The notes: a model not told the origin generated them from the sequence alone. 7,711 nt of DNA from Bacteroidota bacterium (GCA_947447835.1 CANFLP010000085.1:1-7711), one strand, 5' to 3'; shown: positions 1-7,011, numbered from the stretch's first letter. Numbers and translations are program-made.

Positions 1-105
1 GATTTAATTGGAGATGGCAATGAGATTATTCGAAAGGCAACAATGCTAAATAAAGGAGTATTAACTGAACATTTTGATTATTTAAAATCCTATGCACAGC
101 ATTAA
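1..105 (+). CDS. C-terminal end of an unidentified protein (5' truncated by the window)
   Basis: An open frame enters from the left edge and ends at a TAA at 103-105, giving 34 residues that start DLIGDGNEIIRK and end LKSYAQH. The stretch is hydrophilic and looks helical, with no membrane segment or recognisable motif. I do not recognise the family and assign no function. The frame is likely a real gene because its stop falls immediately before the stop of the convergent methyltransferase gene, with no spare bases between them, which is a common arrangement in compact bacterial chromosomes. A chance open frame of 34 codons cannot be excluded. Confidence 0.55.
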   Translation, partial: DLIGDGNEIIRKATMLNKGVLTEHFDYLKSYAQH

Positions 106-879
106 TTATAAATGCAAATAATAGTCCTTTAATAAATCCACAAAGTTTTCAGTGTATTTATTTTGATCATCTTTTATAATAAGATTTGAACGCTTTATAT
201 CTTTAATAGAGTTAGCTGTTTTGATATATTTCTGAAACACTCTAAATGGCTTTTGCTTTACTGTATTAAACACAACTACTTCTTCTATTAATTGTATTCC
301 ATTTTGTGTAGCTAGTTTCTGCATAGTGTAAGCGCGAAGCGCGGGTATAATAACATAATAGCATCCATCAGTTTTCAATAAACCATTTACCTCGTTTATT
401 AGTACTGACCAAGGTAAGGCTGTACTATGTGATGCTAAATTTTTATTGGCATCTGGTGATTGCAAATCGCCTTCAAAAAAAGGAGGATTGGTTATGATGC
501 AATCATATTGTTTAATTACATTTTGTTCAGAACCATTTGGATTCATCTTTATTCCAAAATTTTGAATTGAACTATGCACTAATTGTAACCTATCATGCCA
601 AGGACTTGCATTAAAGTTAGTTGTTGCTTCATTAGCAGCTGCTTGTTCAATTTCTATAGCCGTGATTTGAGCAGGCGATATAGAAGGTGCAGTTGCTTGT
701 GCTAACATTAAACTTAATAATCCAGTACCTGTGCCAATGTCTAAAATAGAATTAGCCTTAACAATTGCTTCATCCTTTGCAACCCATGCTCCAAATAAAC
801 AAGCATCGGTACATACCTTCATTGCTGTATGTTCTTGATGAACTGTAAATTGTTTAAATTGAAAATAGGTATTGGCCAT
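106..879 (-). CDS. trmN6: tRNA1(Val) (adenine(37)-N6)-methyltransferase, TrmN6/YfiC family
   Basis: Predicted cytoplasmic SAM-dependent enzyme that methylates N6 of A37, next to the anticodon of tRNA1(Val). The 257-residue product is close to the E. coli YfiC length (about 245). Visible features: the family N-terminal block FQFKQFTVHQEHTAMKVCTD (residues 6-25); SAM-binding motif I LDIGTGTG (46-53); an acidic residue after strand 2 in AIEIE (74-78); the catalytic amino-methyltransferase motif NPPF (131-134); and a C-terminal end (KYTENFVDLLKDYYLHL) that resembles the YfiC end. NPPF/NPPY is the signature of N6-adenine and related amino methyltransferases. The ATG at 877-879 is chosen because the conserved block begins a few residues after it. 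No Shine-Dalgarno is visible, and no convincing TAnnTTTG box lies between it and the upstream terminator, so its promoter is unclear. It is convergent with and abuts the gene ending at 105. The family call is secure; the exact tRNA target is inferred from homology. Confidence 0.9.
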   Translation of the reverse strand: MANTYFQFKQFTVHQEHTAMKVCTDACLFGAWVAKDEAIVKANSILDIGTGTGLLSLMLAQATAPSISPAQITAIEIEQAAANEATTNFNASPWHDRLQLVHSSIQNFGIKMNPNGSEQNVIKQYDCIITNPPFFEGDLQSPDANKNLASHSTALPWSVLINEVNGLLKTDGCYYVIIPALRAYTMQKLATQNGIQLIEEVVVFNTVKQKPFRVFQKYIKTANSIKDIKRSNLIIKDDQNKYTENFVDLLKDYYLHL

Positions 880-915
880 GATATAAATGATGAAACTAAT
901 TTATTGTAAAAATAC

Positions 916-943
916 AAAAGGCAACCAATAATGATTGCCTTTT
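916..943 (-). terminator. Rho-independent terminator of the sdhCAB operon
   Basis: A perfect 9-bp stem (AAAAGGCAA at 916-924 pairing with TTGCCTTTT at 935-943) encloses a 10-nt loop. Read on the minus strand, the stem ends in TTTT and is followed by GTATTTTT, which provides the U-rich tail. It begins about 20 bases after the sdhB stop, where an operon terminator is expected. It would separate sdhCAB from trmN6 downstream on the same strand. The stem has only four G-C pairs, so leakage into trmN6 is possible. Confidence 0.75.
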
Positions 944-962
944 GCTATAGTATCTAATTAAC

Positions 963-1724
963 TTATTCTGCTGTTAATCCTGCTCTTAAATACTCTTTGT
1001 TTAAGCGAGCAATATTTGCAATTGAAATTTCCTTAGGACAAGCTGCTTCACATGCACCAGTATTAGTACATGATCCAAAACCTTCTTTATCCATTTGAGC
1101 CACCATGTTTAACACACGTGATTTTCTTTCTGGCTCACCTTGTGGTAATAATGCTAAGTGAGAAACTTTTGCACTTAGGAACAACATTGCCGAACTGTTT
1201 TTACAAGCTGCAACACATGCTCCACAACCAATACACATAGCAGCAGCAAATGAAGCGTCTGCATTGTCTTTATTAATTGGTAAGCTATTACCATCTACTG
1301 CATTACCAGTGTTTACACTTACATAGCCACCCGCTTGGATGATTCTGTCAAATGCACCACGGTCTACAGTTAAATCTTTTACAATTGGGAATGCGTTTGA
1401 TCTCCAAGGTTCAATAGTGATTGTGTCACCATCTTTAAACGCACGCATATGTAATTGACAAGTTGTGTTAGCTTCCCAAGGACCGTGTGGTTTTCCGTCA
1501 ATATATAATGAACACATACCGCAGATACCTTCTCTACAGTCATGGTCAAATGCAATTGGCTCTTCGCCTGTTACAATTAGTTTTTCGTTTAACACGTCTA
1601 ACATCTCTAAAAAAGACATTTCATCAGAGATATCATTCACGTCATATTTTACAAAAGCACCAGTAGTGTTTGCGTTTTTTTGACGCCAAACTTTCAATTT
1701 TAAATTTAAGTTATTGTGTGCCAT
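963..1724 (-). CDS. sdhB: Succinate dehydrogenase/fumarate reductase iron-sulfur subunit
   Basis: Electron-transfer subunit of complex II: it passes electrons between the FAD of SdhA and the haem/quinone sites of SdhC on the cytoplasmic face of the membrane. The 253-residue product has the full cysteine set. The N-terminal ferredoxin domain holds the [2Fe-2S] ligands C63, C68, C71 (in CREGICGMC) and C89. The C-terminal domain has CIGCGACVAAC (C164, C167, C170, C174) and CTNTGACEAACP (C219, C225, C229). By alignment to E. coli SdhB, C164/C167/C170/C229 bind [4Fe-4S] and C174/C219/C225 bind [3Fe-4S]. No ligand is missing. The ATG at 1722-1724 fits the domain start. It lies 47 bp after sdhA and is the last gene of the operon, followed by the terminator. 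The operon direction (succinate oxidation or fumarate reduction) cannot be settled from this subunit. Confidence 0.97.
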   Translation of the reverse strand: MAHNNLNLKLKVWRQKNANTTGAFVKYDVNDISDEMSFLEMLDVLNEKLIVTGEEPIAFDHDCREGICGMCSLYIDGKPHGPWEANTTCQLHMRAFKDGDTITIEPWRSNAFPIVKDLTVDRGAFDRIIQAGGYVSVNTGNAVDGNSLPINKDNADASFAAAMCIGCGACVAACKNSSAMLFLSAKVSHLALLPQGEPERKSRVLNMVAQMDKEGFGSCTNTGACEAACPKEISIANIARLNKEYLRAGLTAE

Positions 1725-1771
1725 ATTTTATAAGTTGTACTAGTAGTAATTAAATGATTGTGAAATAGTTA

Positions 1772-3745
1772 TTATTTGTAGTTACGTTGAGATGGTTTAA
1801 TTACCTCATACTTTAATTCTTCCTTATGTAAAGCCCACTCATGTTCGCCAGTTGTTTCCCAAGCTGCTACATACATAAAGTTTTCATCGTCTCTTAAAGC
1901 TTCACCGTCTGGTGTTTGGTATTCTTCTCTAAAGTGACCACCGCAACTTTCATCTCTAGCTAATGCATCTACACACATTAATTCTCCTAGTTCAATAAAG
2001 TCCGCTACGCGGTTTGCTTTATCTAATTCAGGATTGAATTCATTTATTTCGCCAGGGATTCTTACATCACTCCAGAATTCTTTCTTAAGCGCTTGCACTT
2101 CAGCAATTGCTTGTTTTAAACCTTCTGCGTTTCTAGCCATACCACATTTATCCCAAATAATTTTACCTAAACGCTTATGGAAACTTTCTACTGATTGTTT
2201 ACCATTAATGTTTTTCAAAGTATTAATACGATCTGCCACTGCTTTTTCAGCAGCCTCAAATGCAGGATGTGAAGTTGGAATAGGAGCGTTGTAAATTTCA
2301 TCCGCTAAGTTGTTTCCTAAAGTATAAGGAACTACAAAGTAACCATCCGCTAAACCTTGCATTAACGCAGATGCACCTAAACGGTTTGCACCATGGTCGC
2401 TAAAGTTAGCTTCACCTAAAGCGTATAAGCCTGGTACATTTGTTTGTAATTCATAGTCCACCCATAATCCACCCATTGTATAGTGAACAGCAGGGTAAAT
2501 ACGCATTGGCACTTCGTATGGATTTTCTCCAGTGATTTTTGCGTACATGTCAAATAAGTTACCATATTTCTCTTTCACTACTTCTTTACCTAAAGCAATG
2601 ATTTCTTCGTGGCTTACATTAGATAAGCCTTGCTTGCTTACTTCAGTTTTACCATATCTTTCAATCGCTGCCGCAAAGTCTAAATAAACAGCTTGCTTTG
2701 AAGTACCTACGCCATAACCCGCATCACATCTTTCTTTTGCAGCACGAGACGCAACGTCACGCGGTACTAAGTTACCGAAGGCAGGGTAGCGGCGCTCTAA
2801 ATAATAATCTCTTTCTTCTTCTGGAATATCAATTGATTTACGATTATCTCCTTTTGCTTTTGGTACCCAAATACGACCATCATTTCTTAAGGACTCTGAC
2901 ATCAAAGTCAATTTAGATTGATGATCACCAGATACAGGAATACAAGTTGGGTGAATTTGCGTGAAACAAGGATTAGCAAAATAAGCACCTTGCTTATGCG
3001 CTTTCCAAGCAGCAGTTACATTCGATCCCATTGCATTGGTAGATAAATAAAATACGTTTCCATATCCACCTGTACACAATAATACTGCGTATCCAAAATG
3101 CTTTTCTAATTCACCTGTAATTAAATTACGTGCAATAATTCCTTTTGCCTTACCATCTATTTTCACAACGTCCAACATTTCGTGACGAGCATACATGGTT
3201 ACGTTTCCTAATGCTACTTGACGTTCTAAAGCTTGATATGCACCAATCAATAACTGTTGTCCAGTTTGACCTGCTGCATAAAAAGTTCTTTGTACTTGCG
3301 TACCACCAAAACTACGGTTACTTAATAATCCGCCGTACTCACGTGCAAAAGGGACACCTTGTGCAACGCATTGATCAATAATATTTGAACTTACTTCCGC
3401 TAAACGATGCACATTTCCTTCACGTGCACGGTAGTCACCACCTTTAATTGTATCGTAGAATAATCTAAACACGCTATCACCATCGTTCTGATAGTTTTTA
3501 GCGGCGTTTATTCCACCTTGTGCAGCAATACTGTGTGCACGACGTGGACTATCTTGAAAGCAAAATGCTTTTACTTTATATCCTAATTCTCCTAACGAAG
3601 CTGCAGCACTTGCACCAGCTAAACCGGTACCTACTACAATTACTTCCATCTTTCTTTTGTTAGCAGGGTTCACTAGTTTACAGTGACCTTTATAGTCTAC
3701 CCATTTTTCTTCTAGTTTTCCGGCAGGTATTTTTGCGTTTAACAT
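1772..3745 (-). CDS. sdhA: Succinate dehydrogenase/fumarate reductase flavoprotein subunit
   Basis: Catalytic subunit of complex II, interconverting succinate and fumarate on covalently bound FAD. The 657 residues show a dinucleotide-binding motif VVGTGLAG (GxGxxG at G39, G41, G44) after an N-terminal extension of about 33 residues; H71 in RAHSIAAQGGINA, the expected histidyl-FAD attachment site; H265 in FTQIHPT; R329 in VPRDVASRA, matching the catalytic proton-shuttle arginine (E. coli SdhA R286); H421 in HYTMGG; and R455 in HGANRLGASAL, both substrate-binding positions. All key residues are present. The length exceeds the E. coli protein (588), but both the extension and the longer C-terminal region are usual in Bacteroidota. 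The ATG at 3743-3745 gives the usual Bacteroidota N-terminus (MLNAKIPAGKLEEKW). It lies 52 bp downstream of sdhC and 47 bp upstream of sdhB on one strand, so the three are probably co-transcribed. No flavinylation factor (SdhE) gene is in the window. Confidence 0.97.
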   Translation of the reverse strand: MLNAKIPAGKLEEKWVDYKGHCKLVNPANKRKMEVIVVGTGLAGASAAASLGELGYKVKAFCFQDSPRRAHSIAAQGGINAAKNYQNDGDSVFRLFYDTIKGGDYRAREGNVHRLAEVSSNIIDQCVAQGVPFAREYGGLLSNRSFGGTQVQRTFYAAGQTGQQLLIGAYQALERQVALGNVTMYARHEMLDVVKIDGKAKGIIARNLITGELEKHFGYAVLLCTGGYGNVFYLSTNAMGSNVTAAWKAHKQGAYFANPCFTQIHPTCIPVSGDHQSKLTLMSESLRNDGRIWVPKAKGDNRKSIDIPEEERDYYLERRYPAFGNLVPRDVASRAAKERCDAGYGVGTSKQAVYLDFAAAIERYGKTEVSKQGLSNVSHEEIIALGKEVVKEKYGNLFDMYAKITGENPYEVPMRIYPAVHYTMGGLWVDYELQTNVPGLYALGEANFSDHGANRLGASALMQGLADGYFVVPYTLGNNLADEIYNAPIPTSHPAFEAAEKAVADRINTLKNINGKQSVESFHKRLGKIIWDKCGMARNAEGLKQAIAEVQALKKEFWSDVRIPGEINEFNPELDKANRVADFIELGELMCVDALARDESCGGHFREEYQTPDGEALRDDENFMYVAAWETTGEHEWALHKEELKYEVIKPSQRNYK

Positions 3746-3797
3746 AATTGAATCTTTTATCTAAAGTTTAGAATGTTTGTTGGTTGTGATTAGTTAT

Positions 3798-4481
3798 TTA
3801 GTTTACCCAATGTAAATAAAAACTAATAGGCATCATTGCAAAAGCCAATGGTATAATAATTGCAAAACCATATCCAATGCAACTAATCATTGCATGGTAT
3901 CTTTTGTTATGTACACCAATTGTTTTGAATGCACTTTGGAAACCGTGCGCTAAGTGATATGCTAACGATATACATGAAACGACATAAAATACAACTACCC
4001 AAATATTTTGGAAAGTTTCTTGCATCACTGCATATAAATTATGTACTTCAACACCGTTTGGTAATTTTATTTCTTCTACACCTGTGATACGACTTGGAAC
4101 CCAAAAATGTTTCCAGTGAATTACAAAGAACATTAAAAGTATAGTACCTAATATAGCCATACTACGACTATACCATTTACTTCCTTTACTGTAATTGACT
4201 GCGTATCCAACGGCTCTTTTGCTTCTGTTTTGTAACGTAAGCATGTAGCCTTGAATAATGTGCAAGAAAATGAAGAAGAATAAACCTACTTCTAAAATTC
4301 TTGGTACCACATTGCTTCCCATAAAATGTCCTGCGCGGTTAAACATGACGCCACCATCCATTGCCCAAATACAGGCATTTAAACCGGCATGTACCACTAA
4401 GAATAATACTAAGAAGATACCCGTGAATCCCATGATTAATTTTTTTCCCACGGAGGAAGTAAACATTTGTTTAAAGGTCAT
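3798..4481 (-). CDS. sdhC: Succinate dehydrogenase cytochrome b subunit, five-helix di-haem (class B) type
   Basis: Membrane anchor of complex II, carrying the quinone site and two b-type haems. The 227-residue protein has five hydrophobic segments at about 14-40, 61-82, 106-127, 159-182 and 197-222. Histidines sit in the first four helices: H31, H74, H122 and H176 (H179 is a near alternative). This matches the four axial haem ligands of the Wolinella succinogenes FrdC and Bacillus subtilis SdhC type. A polar loop at 128-158 lies between helices 3 and 4. There is no separate SdhD gene, as expected for a single five-helix anchor. The ATG at 4479-4481 is first in the operon; no Shine-Dalgarno precedes it, and a TAnnTTTG promoter box lies about 25 bp upstream, predicting a leader of about 20 nt. 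Family assignment is firm; the exact ligand assignments are by analogy. Confidence 0.93.
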   Translation of the reverse strand: MTFKQMFTSSVGKKLIMGFTGIFLVLFLVVHAGLNACIWAMDGGVMFNRAGHFMGSNVVPRILEVGLFFFIFLHIIQGYMLTLQNRSKRAVGYAVNYSKGSKWYSRSMAILGTILLMFFVIHWKHFWVPSRITGVEEIKLPNGVEVHNLYAVMQETFQNIWVVVFYVVSCISLAYHLAHGFQSAFKTIGVHNKRYHAMISCIGYGFAIIIPLAFAMMPISFYLHWVN

Positions 4482-4489
4482 ATAGCTGA

Positions 4490-4501
4490 GATTTTAAAAT
4501 C
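4490..4501. repeat. Perfect 12-bp palindrome at the predicted sdh transcription start
   Basis: GATTTTAAAATC is identical to its reverse complement. It lies between the sdh -7 box and the sdhC ATG, overlapping the predicted start site and the short leader. Its position suits an operator for a dimeric regulator, but AT-rich DNA produces such palindromes by chance and no regulator family is recognised from it. Confidence 0.45.
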
Positions 4502-4519
4502 GATGCAAAAGTACGCATC
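4502..4519. repeat. Inverted repeat GATGC-N8-GCATC enclosing the sdh -7 box
   Basis: GATGC at 4502-4506 and GCATC at 4515-4519 are exact reverse complements separated by 8 bp. The repeat spans the TACTTTTG -7 box and directly adjoins the 12-bp palindrome at 4490-4501. A protein bound here would block the polymerase, so an operator is possible. The arms are only 5 bp, so chance is a real alternative. Confidence 0.4.
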
Positions 4520-4539
4520 AAATTAACACTAGCTATCAA
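4506..4539 (-). promoter_or_regulatory. Predicted promoter of the sdhCAB operon (Bacteroidota type)
   Basis: On the minus strand, 4513-4506 reads TACTTTTG, a full match to the Bacteroidota -7 consensus TAnnTTTG, and is followed by C as is common. A TTG lies at 4539-4537, giving a 23-nt spacer, at the long end of the accepted range for the -33 element. Transcription would start near 4498-4501, leaving a leader of about 20 nt before the sdhC ATG. The -7 box is a strong match; the -33 element is less certain. Confidence 0.6.
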
Positions 4540-4658
4540 TCGTTTGAATGATTTTAAGCAGTTTTGCTAAATACCTTAACAAATTGTGCATTTATATAAG
4601 TTATAGACCACTCGCATAAATTTATTAAGATAATCCACATTTGGCCTATTTTTACTAC

Positions 4659-5906
4659 ATGATAAAAGTGCTAAGTATACTTTGGAATAGCTTTAAGATG
4701 GCTTTACAGGAGCTAAAAGTGAATAAATTAAGGACTTTCCTGTCCTTGTTTGGTATTACTATCGGCATCTTTTGTATCATCGGCGTTTTAGCAACTATCG
4801 ATAGTTTGAAAACCAAAATCAGCAATGATTTGTCTGGCATGGGTAACAATTCAATTTTCATAGACAAGTGGGATTATAATGGGGGACCTGAATATCCATG
4901 GTGGAAATTCGTAAAACGCCCTAGTATGAAGGTTTCTGAGATGGAATTTATTCAAAAGAAATCGACACTTGCATCTAACATCGCATTTTTTGTATCAACC
5001 AGCGCCACTTTTTCTTATGAAGAAAATCAGTTGAAAGGGGTGAATTTATATGGTATTACAAATGATTTTAATAAGATCCAAGCTTTTAATATTTGGAAGG
5101 GCCGATATTTTAATGAAACAGATTTTAACCAAGGACAGCCCTATTGTGTTATTGGGTACAAGGTAGCCGAAGAATTGTATGGTAAACCAGAAAAAGCTGT
5201 TGGTAAAACCATTTCATATGGTGGTAGAAGATTAATGGTGCTTGGTGTCATTGAAAAGCAAGGTAGTTCAATGATTGGCGGTTTTGATTATGATAAAACA
5301 TCTATTGTAACTTATAATTATTATGCCTCCATTTTTAACCCAGACAATAATAATCCTTACATCATGGTGCAGGCAAAGCCTGGAATTCCTTCCAGTGCCT
5401 TACAGGATGAATTAAATGGAATTATGCGTCAGCTTAGAAAGTTAAGTCCAACTCAGGAGGATAATTTTACTTGTAATGACGTTGCGCAGTTTAAAGATCA
5501 AATAGAAAGTGTATTTGGCGCTATTAACCAAGGAGGATGGGCTATTGCAGGACTTTCGTTATTAGTAGGTGCTTTTGGGGTGGCGAATATTATGTTTGTA
5601 ACCGTACGAGAAAGAACAAGTCAAATTGGTCTTAAAAAAGCATTAGGCGCAAAGAGCAGTACAATATTGTATGAGTTCCTTTTAGAAAGTGCTTTCTTAT
5701 GTATTATTGGAGGTTTAGTAGGGTTATTCCTGGTCTGGTTGCTCACAGTAGCACTTGGCGCAGTTTTACCTTTCCCAATATTCATTGCACCTAGTATTAT
5801 ATTCCTAGCGCTAAGTATCTGTATTATTTTAGGGATCATTTCTGGTATCATACCAGCATCTATTGCAGCTAAAATGAATCCGGTTGAAGCAATCAGAACT
5901 AAGTAG
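4659..5906 (+). CDS. ABC transporter permease, MacB/FtsX family
   Basis: Inner-membrane subunit of an ABC system of the mechanotransmission (type VII, MacB/LolCE-like) kind, which uses cytoplasmic ATP hydrolysis to drive work in the periplasm such as export, lipoprotein release or signalling. From the ATG at 4659 the product is 415 residues. TM1 is at about 27-47, preceded by the amphipathic family segment ALQELKVNKLRTFLSLFGIT (15-34). A large periplasmic MacB_PCD domain covers about 50-290. TM2 is at 295-316, then the coupling segment VRERTSQIGLKKALGA (317-332), TM3 at 342-366 and TM4 at 375-400. The end KMNPVEAIR (405-413) is a family hallmark. A TTG at 4641 would add six residues, but the ATG is preferred because the family begins just before the amphipathic segment. 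No ATPase or membrane-fusion partner is adjacent, and the substrate cannot be told. It is 62 bp upstream of tsaD and divergent from sdhCAB. Confidence 0.9.
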   Translation: MIKVLSILWNSFKMALQELKVNKLRTFLSLFGITIGIFCIIGVLATIDSLKTKISNDLSGMGNNSIFIDKWDYNGGPEYPWWKFVKRPSMKVSEMEFIQKKSTLASNIAFFVSTSATFSYEENQLKGVNLYGITNDFNKIQAFNIWKGRYFNETDFNQGQPYCVIGYKVAEELYGKPEKAVGKTISYGGRRLMVLGVIEKQGSSMIGGFDYDKTSIVTYNYYASIFNPDNNNPYIMVQAKPGIPSSALQDELNGIMRQLRKLSPTQEDNFTCNDVAQFKDQIESVFGAINQGGWAIAGLSLLVGAFGVANIMFVTVRERTSQIGLKKALGAKSSTILYEFLLESAFLCIIGGLVGLFLVWLLTVALGAVLPFPIFIAPSIIFLALSICIILGIISGIIPASIAAKMNPVEAIRTK

Positions 5907-5968
5907 TCATAGTTATTGAATTTCATGATGAGGTTCATTAAACAGTCTCTTTTGATTAACTTCGCGCA

Positions 5969-6991
5969 GTGTCTCAAAAACCTATTACCATATTAGCTAT
6001 TGAATCGTCTTGTGACGAAACAGCTGCATCTGTAATTGTAGATGGAAAAATACTGTCTAATTATATTGCCAATCAATCGGTACATGAAAAATTTGGAGGG
6101 GTTGTTCCCGAATTAGCGAGCAGAGCTCACATGGAAAACATCGTTCCAGTAGTAGATGAATCTTTAAAAACGGCCTTCCCGAATTTAACGCATGCCGAAA
6201 GATTAGCCCAGTTGGATGCCATTGCTTTTACACAAGCTCCGGGATTAATTGGAAGCTTATTAGTGGGAGCACAATTTGCAAAATCATTAGCATTAACACT
6301 TGGAAAACCATTGATATCAGTGCATCATATGCAAGCGCATGTGTTGGCGAATTTAATTTCGGAACAGCGTCCTGGATTCCCATTTTTGTGTTTAACAGTT
6401 AGCGGTGGACACACTCAAATTGTACAATGCAACAGTCCAGCTGACTTAATTATTTTAGGTGAAACCATTGATGATGCTGCCGGTGAAGCCTTTGACAAAA
6501 TTTCGAAAATATTAGGCCTTACTTATCCAGGCGGCCCTGTTCTAGATAAATTAGCGCAACAAGGAAATCCAAAAGCCTTTGAATTTGCAAAGCCTCAAGT
6601 ACCTGAATTAAACTATTCATTTAGCGGTTTAAAAACCAGTGTTTTATATTTTTTACAAAAGCAAGAACCCGGTTTTATCGAAGCTAATTTAAACGACTTA
6701 TGTGCATCGGTTCAATACACAATTGTAGAAATTTTAATGCGTAAATTAAAAAAAGCAATTCAACAAACGGGTATCCGTGAAATTTGTATTGCTGGCGGAG
6801 TAAGTGCCAATTCGGGCCTAAGGGCTGGCTTATTAGAAATGGGTAAAAAGACACAATCCAAGGTATATCTACCTGATTTTGAATTCTGTACCGATAACGC
6901 TGCAATGATTGCTATTACAGCGCATTATAAATACGTAGCAGGGGCTTTTGATAACCTTTCGGTATCTGCCACAGCTCGTTCTAATTGGTAA
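5969..6991 (+). CDS. tsaD: tRNA N6-adenosine threonylcarbamoyltransferase
   Basis: Transfers the threonylcarbamoyl group from threonylcarbamoyl-AMP to A37 of tRNAs that read ANN codons (t6A), acting in the cytoplasm with TsaB and TsaE, neither of which is in the window. The 340 residues match the family (E. coli 337). Motifs in order: IESSCDETAASV (11-22); HHMQAH with metal ligands H120 and H124; SGGHTQ (145-150); GETIDDAAGEAFDK (164-177); YSFSGLKTSV (216-225); AGGVSANSGLR (275-285); and CTDNAAM (307-313) with metal ligand D309. The start is GTG at 5969-5971: an in-frame TAA at 5957-5959 leaves no other start codon before the conserved N-terminus. No Shine-Dalgarno is visible. A near-consensus -7 box (TAACTTCG, 5957-5964) ends only 4 bp before the GTG, but no -33 element accompanies it. 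It may instead be co-transcribed with the permease gene upstream. Confidence 0.97.
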   Translation: MSQKPITILAIESSCDETAASVIVDGKILSNYIANQSVHEKFGGVVPELASRAHMENIVPVVDESLKTAFPNLTHAERLAQLDAIAFTQAPGLIGSLLVGAQFAKSLALTLGKPLISVHHMQAHVLANLISEQRPGFPFLCLTVSGGHTQIVQCNSPADLIILGETIDDAAGEAFDKISKILGLTYPGGPVLDKLAQQGNPKAFEFAKPQVPELNYSFSGLKTSVLYFLQKQEPGFIEANLNDLCASVQYTIVEILMRKLKKAIQQTGIREICIAGGVSANSGLRAGLLEMGKKTQSKVYLPDFEFCTDNAAMIAITAHYKYVAGAFDNLSVSATARSNW

Positions 6992-7011
6992 GCTTAAATA
7001 GCTTAACTTTG
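6985..7011 (+). promoter_or_regulatory. Predicted promoter of the ABC-F gene
   Basis: TAACTTTG at 7004-7011 fully matches the Bacteroidota -7 consensus TAnnTTTG and is followed by CG. A TTG at 6985-6987 lies 16 nt upstream, slightly short for the -33 spacing, and overlaps the end of tsaD. Transcription would start near 7016-7018, giving a leader of about 18 nt before the ATG at 7035. The -7 box is convincing, the -33 only moderately so. Confidence 0.55.

Noticed and set aside
331..343. GC-rich tandem hexamer AGCGCG-A-AGCGCG within trmN6
   Set aside because: Only two short copies, in frame, encoding ordinary residues (around PALRAY) of a conserved region; most likely chance.
1465..3381. Several plus-strand open frames of 70-90 codons inside sdhB and sdhA (for example 1465-1683, 2034-2294, 2698-2916, 3145-3381)
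   Set aside because: They lie wholly antisense to strongly conserved sdh genes, have no recognisable domain or promoter, and are explained by codon bias of the real frames.
4258..4485. Plus-strand open frame antisense to the start of sdhC
   Set aside because: It mirrors a conserved membrane protein gene and encodes no recognisable domain.
4540..4643. Plus-strand promoter for the permease gene (CAGTTTTG at 4559-4566 or CACATTTG at 4636-4643)
   Set aside because: Each misses one consensus base and neither has a TTG at suitable spacing, so no specific site is called.
4641..4658. TTG start adding six residues to the ABC permease
   Set aside because: The ATG at 4659 gives the usual family N-terminus, and TTG starts are uncommon; the added residues show no conserved feature.
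5907..5968. Possible terminator between the permease gene and tsaD
   Set aside because: Only 4-bp stems can be drawn (TGAA/TTCA) with no T-run after them, so no terminator is supported.
5621..5977. 118-codon minus-strand open frame antisense to the permease C-terminus
   Set aside because: The opposite strand encodes conserved FtsX-domain helices; hydrophobic stretches in the antisense product are a by-product of that. Smaller antisense frames at 4655-4867 and 6684-6905 were dropped for the same reason.
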